DNA of 64,000 nt from Mangrovimicrobium sp048323675 (GCF_048323675.1 NZ_JBLWFK010000003.1:367540-431539), one strand, 5' to 3'. Shown: positions 7,831 through 16,900, counted from the stretch's first letter. Translations and numbers: made by a program. Notes: generated from the sequence alone by a model not told the origin.

Positions 7831-8988
7831 TCACCCCACCCTGTTTTCGTCTTGTTGTGCCGCGTCGCGGTAGCGCTGGCTGCGCCGGGTGCGATCCACC
7901 ACCTGGCCGACCAGCTGGCCGCAGGCGGCGTCGATATCATCCCCGCGCGTGGTGCGCACGGTGACAATATATCCCGCATCCACCAGCACTTGCCAGAAAC
8001 GCGACACCGCATTGCCACTGGGGCGGCAGTAATCCGACTGCGGGAAGGGGTTGAAAGGGATCAGGTTGATCTTGCAGGGGAAACCCTTGAGCAGCGCCGC
8101 CAGTTCGCGGGCGTGCTCGAGCTGGTCGTTGACCCCGGCGATCAGGGTGTATTCGACGGTCACAACGCGCTTGGTGTCCTTCTGCGCATCGATGTAATTG
8201 CGGCAGCTCTCCAGCAGGCGGGCGATCGGGTACTTGCGGTTGATCGGCACCAGTTCGTTGCGCAGGGCGTCATTCGGGGCGTGCAGCGACACCGCGAGCG
8301 ATACCTCGCTGACTTTCGCCAGTTCATCCAGGGCAGGCACGACACCCGAGGTACTGAGGGTAACCCGGCGCTTGGAGATGCCGTAGGCGTTGTCCTCCAT
8401 CATCAGGTCCATGGCCGCAACCACGTTGTCGAAGTTGAGCAGCGGCTCGCCCATGCCCATCATCACCACGTTGGTCACCACCCGGCCCTTGCCGGACTGG
8501 AAGCCGTTGTAGGATTTGATCGCCAGCCACACCTGGCCGATGATCTCCGCGGCGCTCAGGTCGCGCTGGAAGCCCTGCTTGCCGGTGGAACAGAAACTGC
8601 AGTCGAGGCTGCAACCCACCTGGGAGGATACGCAGAGCGTGGCGCGGCTGCCGTCGGGAATCAGGACCGTTTCCACCAGGCCGCCGCCGTCTACGCGGAT
8701 CGCCCACTTGCGGGTGCCGTCGGTGGAGTCGGACTGGCTGACGATTTCCGGCGGGCGAATCTCGGCGCTGGCGGCGAGTTTTTCCCGCAGCGCCTTGCCG
8801 AGATTGCTCATCTGCTCAAAATCGGTCACGCCGTGATGGTGAATCCACTTCAGCACCTGCTGGGCACGGAACTTCTTCTCCCCCAGTTCGAGAAAGAAAG
8901 CCTCCATGGCGGCCAGCGGCAGTCCGAGCAGGTTGACCCTGTCGGCCTGCCCGGGGTTACTGGCAGAAGTGGCGATCACGGCGCTCAC
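7831..8988 (-). CDS. rlmN: dual-specificity 23S rRNA/tRNA adenine-C2 methyltransferase RlmN
   Basis: RlmN is a radical-SAM enzyme that methylates A2503 of 23S rRNA and A37 of some tRNAs. The 385 residues contain the radical-SAM cysteines C126, C130 and C133 (CSLDCSFC), the conserved MGMGEPLLNFDNV segment and the catalytic C-terminal cysteine region DDIDAACGQL. Length and motif order are standard. It lies 8 nt after ndk and before pilW, the usual order in Pseudomonas relatives. Confidence 0.97.
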   Translation of the reverse strand: MSAVIATSASNPGQADRVNLLGLPLAAMEAFFLELGEKKFRAQQVLKWIHHHGVTDFEQMSNLGKALREKLAASAEIRPPEIVSQSDSTDGTRKWAIRVDGGGLVETVLIPDGSRATLCVSSQVGCSLDCSFCSTGKQGFQRDLSAAEIIGQVWLAIKSYNGFQSGKGRVVTNVVMMGMGEPLLNFDNVVAAMDLMMEDNAYGISKRRVTLSTSGVVPALDELAKVSEVSLAVSLHAPNDALRNELVPINRKYPIARLLESCRNYIDAQKDTKRVVTVEYTLIAGVNDQLEHARELAALLKGFPCKINLIPFNPFPQSDYCRPSGNAVSRFWQVLVDAGYIVTVRTTRGDDIDAACGQLVGQVVDRTRRSQRYRDAAQQDENRVG

Positions 8989-8996
8989 GACGGTTC

Positions 8997-9422
8997 TCAG
9001 CGCTCGCAGATCTCGCTGGCAGCGAAGAAATAGGCGATTTCGCGGGCAGCGGATTCAGGGGAGTCGGAACCGTGTACGGCATTGGCGTCGATGCTGGAAG
9101 CGAAATCGGCGCGGATGGTGCCCTCGGCGGCTTCCTTGGGGTTGGTTGCGCCCATCAGTTCACGGTTCTTGGCGATGGCGTTCTCGCCTTCCAGCACCTG
9201 GACCACAACCGGGCCGGAGGTCATGAATTCCACCAGGTCCTTGAAGAAGGGACGCTCGCGGTGCTCGGCGTAGAAACCGCCGGCGACCACGTCGGACAGG
9301 CGCAGCATCTTCGCGGCGACGATCTGCAGGCCGTTGCTCTCGAAACGGGAGTAGATTTTGCCGATGATGTTCTTGCCGACGGCGTCAGGCTTGATAATGG
9401 ACAGGGTGCGTTCAACTGCCAT
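8997..9422 (-). CDS. ndk: nucleoside diphosphate kinase
   Basis: Ndk transfers the gamma phosphate between nucleoside triphosphates and diphosphates through a phosphohistidine. The 141-residue protein starts MAVERTLSIIKPDAVGKN, has the catalytic His at 117 in the signature NAVHGSDS, and is full length. It is the first gene of the leftward ndk-rlmN-pilW-ispG-hisS-yfgM-bamB-der run. The 260-nt gap upstream holds a likely promoter (TATAAT at 9518-9523 on the minus strand). Confidence 0.98.
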   Translation of the reverse strand: MAVERTLSIIKPDAVGKNIIGKIYSRFESNGLQIVAAKMLRLSDVVAGGFYAEHRERPFFKDLVEFMTSGPVVVQVLEGENAIAKNRELMGATNPKEAAEGTIRADFASSIDANAVHGSDSPESAAREIAYFFAASEICER

Positions 9423-9683
9423 GGGGACTTCTCCAGGATGTCATTTTTCAGGGTGTGCGCGTCAAATTGGTACCGTGTGTAGCCACGGCTTGCGGGAGCG
9501 CGGTTAAAAGCCGCGCAATTATACGGATTTTGGGCCGCCGTTTCACCCTGCCGGGGTGCTTTTGGGACCTTCCGATTCTGTGAAAAAACAACAGCTTAAG
9601 ACTGTGAAATAGCCGGTCTCAGGCCACCAGCCAGAGCGGCGCGTGGCGCGGAGGCGGCATTTCCGGCCCGCTGCCACCGCTGT
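9423..9683 (-). promoter_or_regulatory. ndk promoter/leader region
   Basis: This 261-nt gap separates iscX from ndk. On the minus strand a TATAAT box (9518-9523) is followed immediately by a GCGCGG/CCGCGC inverted repeat (9498-9503 and 9511-9516), which would form a hairpin at the 5' end of the ndk transcript. The matching -35 is weak. No convincing reading frame was seen. Confidence 0.45.
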
Positions 9684-9878
9684 TTATTCGGCTTCCTCGA
9701 TCCAGGCCGCCTGGATCGCCTCGAGGATTTTCTCGCCGCAGTGATTGGGGTCGCCGTCGAAATCCGGCAGGGCGAGGATTTTATCCCGCAGGTCGACAAA
9801 ATTGAGCGTCAGCGGGTCGGTATCGGGATAGGTGTCCGCCAGTTCGATGGCGATGTCGTTTACATCCGTCCAGCGCAT
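9684..9878 (-). CDS. iscX: Fe-S assembly adaptor IscX
   Basis: IscX is a small acidic protein that binds iron and IscS and modulates cysteine desulfurase activity. The ATG at 9876-9878 (MRWTDVNDIAIELADTYPD) is preferred over the TTG two codons earlier because it is preceded by GAGAGG and matches the family start. The 64 residues keep the family's DVNDIAIEL, FVDLRDKI and EAIQAAWIEE features. It is the last gene of the isc operon, 13 nt after fdx. Confidence 0.95.
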   Translation of the reverse strand: MRWTDVNDIAIELADTYPDTDPLTLNFVDLRDKILALPDFDGDPNHCGEKILEAIQAAWIEEAE

Positions 9879-9891
9879 GGGCAAGTTCCTC

Positions 9892-10230
9892 TCAGTGCCG
9901 CTCGGAGACCATGTTGATGGTATAGCGGGGAATCTCCACGACCAGGTCCTCGTCGGTGACGATCGCCTGGCAAGACAGGCGCGAATCCGGCTCCAGGCCC
10001 CAGGCCTTGTCCAGGTAATCGTCTTCCAGTTCGTCCGGCGGCTCCATCGAGTCGTAGCCTTCGCGCACGATCACGTGACAGGTGGTACAGGCGCAGGACA
10101 TTTCACAGGCGTGCTCTATCTCGATACCGTTGCGCAACAGGGCCTTGCAGACGCTTTCACCGGCCTCGGCTTCCACCACGGCCCCCTCGGGACACAGGTT
10201 TTCATTGGGCAGGACGACAATCCGGGTCAT
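9892..10230 (-). CDS. fdx: ISC-type [2Fe-2S] ferredoxin
   Basis: This adrenodoxin-like ferredoxin supplies electrons for Fe-S cluster assembly. The 112 residues contain ligands C42, C48, C51 and C87, with the extra conserved C46 (ACEMSCACTTC), plus the acidic segment PPDELEDDYLDKAWGL. It overlaps the 3' end of hscA by 4 nt, so translation is probably coupled. Confidence 0.97.
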   Translation of the reverse strand: MTRIVVLPNENLCPEGAVVEAEAGESVCKALLRNGIEIEHACEMSCACTTCHVIVREGYDSMEPPDELEDDYLDKAWGLEPDSRLSCQAIVTDEDLVVEIPRYTINMVSERH

Positions 10231-12119
10231 TGGCCCACCTCCTTGTCGAGTGAATTGTCGAGCGAATCGAGACTGACGCCGGACAGGGCCTCGCGGATAC
10301 TGCGGTCCATGCGCCGGGCGGCGAAGGCTTCGCTGGCGCGGCCCAGGGTATCCGTGGCGGCGCGTATCGCGGACAGGTCGTCACCGCCCAGCAGTCCGGC
10401 GAGCTGTTGCATCTGGCCGTGCAGGGCCTCGCATTCGTGGGCGCTGAGCAGTGCGCTGCCGTCGGCGGCCAGCGCGGCGTCGAGCCCCTGCAGCAACTGT
10501 TCCGCCTCCACCTTCTGCTCGGCCAGCTGCCGCGCCTGCTTGTCCTGTTCGGCGTGGCTGTAGGAGGCCTGCAGCATATCGGTCACCTCGTCCTCGCTCA
10601 GGCCGAAGGAGGGTTTCACGGTGACCCTGCTCTCCACGCCGGTGGTTTCCTCGCGGGCGGAGACCTGCAGCAGGCCGTCCGCGTCGACCTGGAAGGTCAC
10701 GATGATCCGGGCGGCGCCGGCGACCATCGGCGGGATACCGTGCAGCTCGAAGCGCGCCAGCGAGCGCAGGTCGGAAACCAGCTCGCGCTCACCCTGGACG
10801 ATGTGCAGGGCCAGGGCGGTCTGGCCGTCCTTGAAGGTGGTGAATTCCTGCGCCCGGGTCACCGGGATCGTGGTGTTGCGCGGAATGATTTTCTCGGCGA
10901 GCCCGCCCATCGTTTCCAGGCCCAGCGACAGGGGGATCACGTCCAGCAGCAGCAGGTCGCCGTCCGGCCGGTTGCCGATGAGGATGTCGGCCTGGATGGC
11001 GGCGCCGATCGCTACCACCTTGTCCGGGTCGATGTTGGCCAGCGGCTCGCGGCCGAAACTCTCGGCGACTGCCTCGCGTACCAGGGGCACCCGGGTGGAG
11101 CCACCCACCAGCACCACGCTATCGACCGCGTCGATGCCGGCGTCGCGCAGGCAGCGGCGACAGGCGCGCAGGGTGCGCTTGACCAGCGGCTGGATCAACA
11201 GCTCGAACTGCTCGCGGTCCAGCGTCACGGCTCCCACACCCGAGGCGATCGCGCCGAGGTCGATAGATACACGGGTGTCGCGGGAAAGTGCTTCCTTGGC
11301 ACTGCGCGCCAGGGCCAGCAGGGCCCGGTAGGGACCACCGGCAAGATTGGCCAGGGAAGCCTGCTCCAGTACCCAGTGGGCAATGGCGGCATCGAAATCA
11401 TCGCCGCCGAGGGCGGTATCGCCGCCGGTGGCGAGCACTTCGAACACGCCGCGGTGGAGGCGCAGGATGGAAATATCAAAGGTTCCGCCGCCGAGGTCGT
11501 AAACCGCGACCAGGCCCTCTTCCTGCGAATCCAGGCCATAGGCCACCGCTGCCGCGGTGGGCTCGTTGAGCAGGCGCAGCACCGGGATGCCGGCGAGCGT
11601 GGCCGCGTCCTTGGTCGCCTGGCGCTGGGCCTCATCGAAATAGGCGGGCACGGTAATCACCGCGCCCTCAATGTTGCCGCCCAGGCTCTCGCGGGCGCGC
11701 GCTTCCAGCACCCCAAGTATTGCCGCCGAGGCCTCGACCGGGCTGATCTCGCCGGCTGTGGTCACGAAACGCACCATGCCTTCGGTATTGTCGGCCAGGC
11801 GGTAATGGGAGCGCTCGGCCTCCTGCTCGGCATCGGCACGGCCGCGCCCCATGAAGCGCTTGACCGAGACCAGTGTGTCCGCCGGGTAGCGGTCCGCCTG
11901 TGCGCGGGCCTCGAGACCGACCAGCGGGCTTTCCGCGCTGGCGTAGCTCACCACCGAGGGCAGCATGAAATCGCCGGCCGCATCCAGCAGGACTTCCGCA
12001 CGCCCGCCGCGCACGGTCGCCACCAGGGAATTGGTGGTACCGAGATCAATTCCCACGGCGCGCTTTACCTGGTGCGGCAGGGGTGATTGGCCGGGTTCAG
12101 CAATTTTCAACAGTGCCAT
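10227..12119 (-). CDS. hscA: Fe-S assembly Hsp70 chaperone HscA
   Basis: HscA is the specialised Hsp70 that releases clusters from IscU with help from HscB. The 630-residue protein has the Hsp70 phosphate motifs (GIDLGTTNSLVATVRGG near 24, AVYDLGGGTFDISIL near 200, VLVGGSTRVPLV near 340). The substrate domain follows (DVIPLSLGLETMGG) and a helical lid ends the protein. Length is close to other HscA proteins. It sits between hscB and fdx in the isc operon. Confidence 0.97.
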   Translation of the reverse strand: MALLKIAEPGQSPLPHQVKRAVGIDLGTTNSLVATVRGGRAEVLLDAAGDFMLPSVVSYASAESPLVGLEARAQADRYPADTLVSVKRFMGRGRADAEQEAERSHYRLADNTEGMVRFVTTAGEISPVEASAAILGVLEARARESLGGNIEGAVITVPAYFDEAQRQATKDAATLAGIPVLRLLNEPTAAAVAYGLDSQEEGLVAVYDLGGGTFDISILRLHRGVFEVLATGGDTALGGDDFDAAIAHWVLEQASLANLAGGPYRALLALARSAKEALSRDTRVSIDLGAIASGVGAVTLDREQFELLIQPLVKRTLRACRRCLRDAGIDAVDSVVLVGGSTRVPLVREAVAESFGREPLANIDPDKVVAIGAAIQADILIGNRPDGDLLLLDVIPLSLGLETMGGLAEKIIPRNTTIPVTRAQEFTTFKDGQTALALHIVQGERELVSDLRSLARFELHGIPPMVAGAARIIVTFQVDADGLLQVSAREETTGVESRVTVKPSFGLSEDEVTDMLQASYSHAEQDKQARQLAEQKVEAEQLLQGLDAALAADGSALLSAHECEALHGQMQQLAGLLGGDDLSAIRAATDTLGRASEAFAARRMDRSIREALSGVSLDSLDNSLDKEVGQ

Positions 12120-12154
12120 TGCGGGTCCTGTCCGGTTAATGGGTTGTTCGGCAT

Positions 12155-12694
12155 TCAGCCATCGAGCAGGTCAGCCTCGGCCTGCTCCGCCTCGCTCAGC
12201 AACTTGCCGAGGTACTGCATTTTCACACAGGCGCTGGCGGCGGCAGCGAGGTTGCCGGCCCCGTAGGCCGCCTCGAATTCGACCTGGTGCTGGCGGATAT
12301 CCGCGCTTATCTCGTCCACCAGGTGCTCCAGCACCGGTTCGGGGTCGACCAGCCCCGGCAGGGACTCGAGTTTCTCCCGCAGCTCCATCTGCTCGATCAG
12401 GAAGCCGCCATCCACCTGTTGGGCGCTGACCTCCTCGGCACCCATGCCCGCCAGTTGCAGCAGGTACTCCGCGCGTTTTTGCGGCACCTTCAGCGTGGAA
12501 TAGGCCTCGTTGACGAAGGACGAGTACTGGATGGCCAGGCGTCGTTCATGGGCCGCGGCGCTGGCAAAGCGGTCCGGGTGCAGGTCGCGCTGCAAATGCC
12601 GGTAGCGCTCGGCGAGCGCCCCGGCGTCAATACGGAACGCCGGCGCCAGTCCGAAGAGTTCGAAGTAGTTCTGTTTGAAGTCGGGAGACGGCAT
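12155..12694 (-). CDS. hscB: Fe-S assembly J-domain co-chaperone HscB
   Basis: HscB delivers IscU to HscA and stimulates its ATPase. I start it at ATG 12692-12694 (MPSPDFKQNYFELFGL), which matches the family N terminus; the frame is open further upstream but that extension has no family features. The J-domain signature HPDRF is near residue 40 and a C-terminal three-helix IscU-binding region follows. About 179 residues, normal size. It is located 32 nt after iscA. Confidence 0.94.
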   Translation of the reverse strand: MPSPDFKQNYFELFGLAPAFRIDAGALAERYRHLQRDLHPDRFASAAAHERRLAIQYSSFVNEAYSTLKVPQKRAEYLLQLAGMGAEEVSAQQVDGGFLIEQMELREKLESLPGLVDPEPVLEHLVDEISADIRQHQVEFEAAYGAGNLAAAASACVKMQYLGKLLSEAEQAEADLLDG

Positions 12695-12726
12695 ACCGAT
12701 GAGGAAGGCCCGCGAGTGATCGCCGG

Positions 12727-13050
12727 TCAGACAGTGAAGCTCTCGCCGCAACCACACTCCCCGGTGACATTGGGGTTACGAAATTGCAGGCCCTCGTTGA
12801 GGCCTTCGCGGACGAAGTCCAGCTCGGTGCCCTCGAGGTACACCAGGCTCTTGGGGTCGATAAACAGCTTTACCCCGTGGTCCTCGAAGACCTGGTCCTC
12901 GGGGGACTCTTCATCGACGAACTCCAGCACATAGGCCATCCCCGAGCAGCCGGAGGTGGTTACGCCGAGGCGGATGCCCAGGCCCTTGCCGCGCCCCTCG
13001 AGCTGGGAGGCGATATGGCGGGCCGCCGATTCCGTGAGACTGATGCCCAT
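12727..13050 (-). CDS. iscA: A-type Fe-S carrier IscA
   Basis: IscA carries Fe-S clusters or iron to apoproteins. The 107 residues contain the three invariant cysteines C35 (TTSGCSGMAY), C99 and C101 (GECGCGESF). Its start codon overlaps the last base of the iscU stop codon, implying coupled translation. Confidence 0.97.
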   Translation of the reverse strand: MGISLTESAARHIASQLEGRGKGLGIRLGVTTSGCSGMAYVLEFVDEESPEDQVFEDHGVKLFIDPKSLVYLEGTELDFVREGLNEGLQFRNPNVTGECGCGESFTV

Positions 13051-13436
13051 CAGGTCTCACCCCGCTTGGCGCGGAGGTCCTTGATCGCGGCCTTGATGGC
13101 ATCTTCGGCCAGCACGCTGCAGTGGATTTTCACCGGCGGCAAGGCCAGTTCCTCGGCGATGGCGGTATTCTTGATCTGCTCCGCCTCTTCCAGCTTCTTG
13201 CCCTTCACCCACTCGGTGAGCAGGGAGCTGGAGGCGATCGCCGAGCCGCAACCGTAGGTCTTGAACTTGGCATCCTCGATCACGCCCTCGTCGTTGACCT
13301 TGATCTGCAGGCGCATCACGTCGCCACAGGCGGGGGCGCCGACCATGCCGGTGCCGACGCTGTTGTCAGCGGCGTCCAGCTTGCCCACGTTGCGGGGGTT
13401 TTCGTAGTGGTCCAGTACTTTGTCACTGTATGCCAT
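13050..13436 (-). CDS. iscU: Fe-S cluster scaffold IscU
   Basis: IscU is the scaffold on which clusters are built. ATG 13434-13436 gives the canonical start MAYSDKVLDHYENPRNVG and 128 residues; the upstream part of the open frame is not conserved. Ligands C37 and D39 (PACGDV), C63 (TYGCGSA) and C106 (HCSVLAEDA) are present, as is the LPPVKIHCS stretch carrying the HscA-recognition motif. It follows iscS directly. Confidence 0.97.
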   Translation of the reverse strand: MAYSDKVLDHYENPRNVGKLDAADNSVGTGMVGAPACGDVMRLQIKVNDEGVIEDAKFKTYGCGSAIASSSLLTEWVKGKKLEEAEQIKNTAIAEELALPPVKIHCSVLAEDAIKAAIKDLRAKRGET

Positions 13437-13456
13437 GATAATTCTCCTCTGCTTCT

Positions 13457-14671
13457 CTAGTGAGCAGCCCACTCGATGGTGTTGAGATCGACACCATCCT
13501 GATACATATCCCAAAGCGGCGACAGTTCGCGCAATTTGCCGACCGCGCCGCGCAGCTGTTCAATCGCCCTGTCGACGTCTTCCTCGGTGGTGAAGCGGCC
13601 GAAGCTGAAGCGCAGCGAGCTGTGCGCAAGCTCGTCGTTGAGCCCCAGTGCACGCAGCACGTAGGACGGCTCCAGGCTGGCGGAAGTACAGGCCGAACCA
13701 CTGGAAATCGCCAGGTCCTTCAGCGACATGATCAGCGATTCGCCCTCGACGAAAGCGATACTGACGTTGATGGCACCGGGCAGGTGGTGCGCCATGTCGC
13801 CGTTGATGTGCACTTCCTCGATGTCCTTGATGCCGTTCCAGAAACGGTCGCGCAGGGCCTGCACACGCAGGGCCTCTTCGGCCATACCTTCGCGGGCAAT
13901 GCGGGCCGCCTCGCCCATGCCGACGATCTGGTGCGTCGCCAGGGTGCCGGAGCGCATGCCGCGCTCGTGGCCGCCGCCGTGCATCTGCGCTTCCAGGCGG
14001 ACCCGCGGCTTGCGCCGTACATAGAGCACACCGATGCCCTTGGGACCGTACATCTTGTGCGCCGACAGCGACATCAGGTCCACTTTCAGGGTCTCGAGGT
14101 CGATGGGTATCTTGCCCGCGCTCTGGGCGGCGTCGACGTGGAACAGGACACCGGCCGCACGGGTCACTTCGCCGATGCCGGCGATGTCATTGATCACGCC
14201 GATCTCGTTGTTGGCATGCATGATGCTGACCAGGATGGTGTCGTCGCGCAGCGCGGCTTTTACCATGTCGGCGGTGGTCAGGCCGTTTTCATCGGGATCA
14301 AGATAGGTGACCTCGAAGCCCTCGCGCTCGAGGTGCCGGCAGGTGTCCAGCACCGCCTTGTGCTCGATTTTCGAGGTGATGATGTGCTTGCCCTTCTTCT
14401 GGTAGAAGTGGGCGACCCCCTTGATCGCGAGGTTATCGGATTCGGTCGCGCCGGAGGTCCAGACGATTTCCCGCGGGTCGGCGCCGATCAGGTCCGCCAC
14501 CTGGCGCCGGGCGTTCTCAACGGCTTCCTCCGCCTTCCAGCCGTACAGGTGGGAGCGGGAGGCCGGGTTGCCAAAGTTACCCTCGATCGTCAGGCACTCG
14601 ACCATTTTCTCCACCACCCGCAGGTCTACCGGGGTGGTCGCCTGATAATCAAAATAAATCGGTTTCTGCAT
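13457..14671 (-). CDS. iscS: cysteine desulfurase IscS
   Basis: IscS releases sulfur from cysteine for Fe-S clusters and tRNA thiolation. The 404-residue PLP enzyme begins MQKPIYFDYQATTPVD, has the PLP-binding lysine in SLSAHKMYGPKG and the catalytic cysteine loop in SSGSACTSASLEPSYVLRAL. Length is identical to the E. coli class. It follows iscR by 25 nt. Confidence 0.98.
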   Translation of the reverse strand: MQKPIYFDYQATTPVDLRVVEKMVECLTIEGNFGNPASRSHLYGWKAEEAVENARRQVADLIGADPREIVWTSGATESDNLAIKGVAHFYQKKGKHIITSKIEHKAVLDTCRHLEREGFEVTYLDPDENGLTTADMVKAALRDDTILVSIMHANNEIGVINDIAGIGEVTRAAGVLFHVDAAQSAGKIPIDLETLKVDLMSLSAHKMYGPKGIGVLYVRRKPRVRLEAQMHGGGHERGMRSGTLATHQIVGMGEAARIAREGMAEEALRVQALRDRFWNGIKDIEEVHINGDMAHHLPGAINVSIAFVEGESLIMSLKDLAISSGSACTSASLEPSYVLRALGLNDELAHSSLRFSFGRFTTEEDVDRAIEQLRGAVGKLRELSPLWDMYQDGVDLNTIEWAAH

Positions 14672-14696
14672 CTTCCAAACAACTCCGTTAACCGGA

Positions 14697-15170
14697 TCAG
14701 GCCTCGCTCAACACCAGTGTGGTGGTATTGCCGCTGCGGGCATCCTGCCGGGCTGACACCTGCTGCACCTCACGGCGCTCCACCAGGTTGGCCAGGCTGA
14801 TCTGGCTGAGAAAACTGTGAATCTGGTCGCTCAGGTCACACCACAGGTGATGGGTGAGGCAGACCTCGCCCTGCTGGCAGGTGCTGGTTCCGCCGCAGCC
14901 GGTGGCGTCGACAGCCTCATTGACCGCATCGACGATCTGCGCGACATAGATCTCGTCCAGGGCACGACTCAGGCAATAACCGCCACCGGGGCCGCGCACG
15001 CTGGTCACCAGGTCGTTGCGGCGCAACTTGGCGAACAGTTGCTCCAGGTAGGACAGGGAGATATCCTGCCGCCCCGAGATATCCGCCAGGCTGACGGGAC
15101 CCTCGCCACCGTGCAGCGCGAGATCGAGCATCGCGGTCACCGCGTACCGCCCTTTGGTTGTCAGTCGCAT
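14697..15170 (-). CDS. iscR: Fe-S-responsive transcriptional regulator IscR
   Basis: IscR is an Rrf2-family regulator that, with a [2Fe-2S] cluster, represses its own operon. The 157 residues have the winged-helix N terminus (MRLTTKGRYAVTAMLDLALH), the recognition segment SYLEQLFAKLRRNDLV, and the cluster cysteines C92, C98 and C104. It is the promoter-proximal gene of iscRSUA-hscBA-fdx-iscX, and a type-1 IscR site overlaps its promoter. Confidence 0.97.
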   Translation of the reverse strand: MRLTTKGRYAVTAMLDLALHGGEGPVSLADISGRQDISLSYLEQLFAKLRRNDLVTSVRGPGGGYCLSRALDEIYVAQIVDAVNEAVDATGCGGTSTCQQGEVCLTHHLWCDLSDQIHSFLSQISLANLVERREVQQVSARQDARSGNTTTLVLSEA

Positions 15171-15199
15171 ACGTCCGACCCTGGTTAGTCCGTCAGCAA

Positions 15200-15232
15200 A
15201 GTATGCAATAACCTAGTGTTTTGGTCAACTAT
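15200..15232 (-). promoter_or_regulatory. isc operon promoter with IscR type-1 binding site
   Basis: On the minus strand TTGACC (15223-15228) and CATACT (15200-15205) are spaced by 17 nt. The 25-nt element at 15208-15232, starting ATAGTTGACCAAAACACTAG, contains the -35 box and is very close to my recollection of the E. coli iscR type-1 site. Repression by holo-IscR through overlap with the -35 box is therefore expected. Confidence 0.8.
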
Positions 15233-15256
15233 AAGACCTAGTAATTTGCTGGGTTT

Positions 15257-16009
15257 TTATCGCCCGGAACCCTGCTTGCCCCGCTCCACCCACTTCTGGG
15301 TTTCGGTCAGGATGCCGCGCAGGATATTCAGCTCCATCTCGTCCAGGCGGACCCTGGCATAGAGCCGGCGCAGGCGCGCCATCAACTGGCGCGGCGCCGC
15401 CGGATCGAGAAATTCGATGCCGACCAGGGTCTCTTCGAGGTGCTGGTAGAAACGCTCCATGTTCTCACGGGTGGCAAAGGGCGCATCCCATTCGGCATCC
15501 GCCTCCGCGGGCAGCTGCGGCGCCGCCTGGCGCATGCGCAGTTCGTAGGCCACCACCTGTACCGCCATGGCCAGGTTGAGCGAACTGTAATCTTCCGAGG
15601 TGGGAATATGCAGGTGCAGGTTGCACAGCTGCAGCTCCTCGTTGGTCAGGCCGCGGTCCTCGCGGCCGAACAGGATGGCGACCTGCTCGTTATCGGCGCG
15701 CTGGTCGATATGTTCGGCACAGGTGCGCGGATCGAGCACCGGCCAGGGGATGCGCCGGCCGCGGGCGCTGGTGCCGACCACGAACTGGCAGTCGGCAATG
15801 GCCTCGTCGAGGGTCGCGGTCACCACCGCGGATTCCAGCAGGTCACCCGCCGAAACCGCCCGCCATTCCGCCTCTTCGTGGGGAAATAGCCGCGGTTCGA
15901 CCAGGTAAAGCCGCGACAGCCCCATGTTTTTCATGGCACGGGCAACAGCACCAATATTTCCCGGATGGGTGGTGTTTACCAGTACAATGCGGATATTGTC
16001 GAAATTCAT
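15257..16009 (-). CDS. trmJ: tRNA (Cm32/Um32) 2'-O-methyltransferase TrmJ
   Basis: TrmJ is a SPOUT methyltransferase that modifies position 32 of several tRNAs. The 250 residues start with the family signature (IRIVLVNTTHPGNIGAVARA), followed by VGTSARGRR, the LFGREDRGLTNEEL segment and the knot motif HIPTSEDYSSLNLAMAVQ. It sits just upstream of iscR in the same direction, the usual gammaproteobacterial location. Confidence 0.96.
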   Translation of the reverse strand: MNFDNIRIVLVNTTHPGNIGAVARAMKNMGLSRLYLVEPRLFPHEEAEWRAVSAGDLLESAVVTATLDEAIADCQFVVGTSARGRRIPWPVLDPRTCAEHIDQRADNEQVAILFGREDRGLTNEELQLCNLHLHIPTSEDYSSLNLAMAVQVVAYELRMRQAAPQLPAEADAEWDAPFATRENMERFYQHLEETLVGIEFLDPAAPRQLMARLRRLYARVRLDEMELNILRGILTETQKWVERGKQGSGR

Positions 16010-16066
16010 GGCTACGCGGGCGTTTTCGGGGCGCGAAGTCTAGCAGATTTTTGCCGGCAGTTGCTC

Positions 16067-16072
16067 TATAAT
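16067..16072 (+). promoter_or_regulatory. -10 box of suhB
   Basis: A consensus TATAAT lies 34 nt before the suhB start codon in the gap shared with the divergent trmJ. The matching -35 is poor. Confidence 0.5.
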
Positions 16073-16105
16073 CGCGCGCCCCGTTGAAACCCCAGGAATA
16101 CCGAT

Positions 16106-16900
16106 ATGGAACCGATGGTCACCATCGCACTGCGCGCCGCCCGCAAAGCGGGTGAAGCGATTGTCCGCGCCTCGGACAATCTCGAGCACGTCGACGTTCT
16201 CAGCAAGGACGTCAACGACTTCGTCAGCGAGGTGGACCTGGCGGCTGAAAAGGAGATTGTCTACCAGCTGCGCAAGGCCTATCCGAAACACGCCATCCTC
16301 GGCGAGGAGTCCGGGCTTACCGGTGACGAGGACGCCGAATACCGCTGGATCATCGATCCCCTCGACGGCACCACCAACTTCGTCCGCGGCATTCCCCACT
16401 ACGCCATTTCCATCGCCTGCCTGCACAAGGGCAAGCTGGAGCACGCGGTGATCGTCGACCCGGTGCGCCGGGAGGAATTCACCGCGTCCCGGGGCCGCGG
16501 CGCCCAGCTCAACGGCCGCCGTATCCGGGTGAGCAAGCGACCCTCCCTCGACGGCGCCCTCCTCGGCACCGGCATTCCGTTCAAGAACCACTGCGACGAC
16601 AAGCTCGAAGCCTATGCCAAATCGCTGGAATCCCTGGCCGGCCAGTGCGCCGGTATCCGCCGCGCGGGGGCGGCATCCCTGGACCTCGCCTATGTGGCAG
16701 CCGGGCGCTTCGACGGTTTCTGGGAAATCGGCCTGTCCGCCTGGGATATCGCCGCGGGGGCCCTGCTGGTGAAGGAAGCCGGTGGACTGGTGGCAGACGT
16801 GGACGCCAGTGAAAACTACCTCGACTCCGGCAATATCGTTGCCGGTAACCCGAAGGTCTTCAAGGCGGTGCTGCAGGTCACCAAGCCGCTCCTCGGCTAG
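16106..16900 (+). CDS. suhB: inositol-1-monophosphatase SuhB
   Basis: SuhB is an Mg-dependent inositol monophosphatase that also joins the rRNA antitermination complex in E. coli. The 264 residues contain the metal-binding motifs GEESG, DPLDGTTNFVRG near 85-96 and the C-terminal WDIAAGALLVKEAGG. Length and start (MEPMVTIALRAARKAGE) are normal. It is divergent from trmJ, a conserved arrangement. Confidence 0.96.
   Translation: MEPMVTIALRAARKAGEAIVRASDNLEHVDVLSKDVNDFVSEVDLAAEKEIVYQLRKAYPKHAILGEESGLTGDEDAEYRWIIDPLDGTTNFVRGIPHYAISIACLHKGKLEHAVIVDPVRREEFTASRGRGAQLNGRRIRVSKRPSLDGALLGTGIPFKNHCDDKLEAYAKSLESLAGQCAGIRRAGAASLDLAYVAAGRFDGFWEIGLSAWDIAAGALLVKEAGGLVADVDASENYLDSGNIVAGNPKVFKAVLQVTKPLLG

Noticed and set aside
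9596..9799. 67-residue minus-strand frame overlapping iscX
   Set aside because: Out-of-frame shadow of iscX and its downstream gap; Arg/Pro-rich with no start signal.
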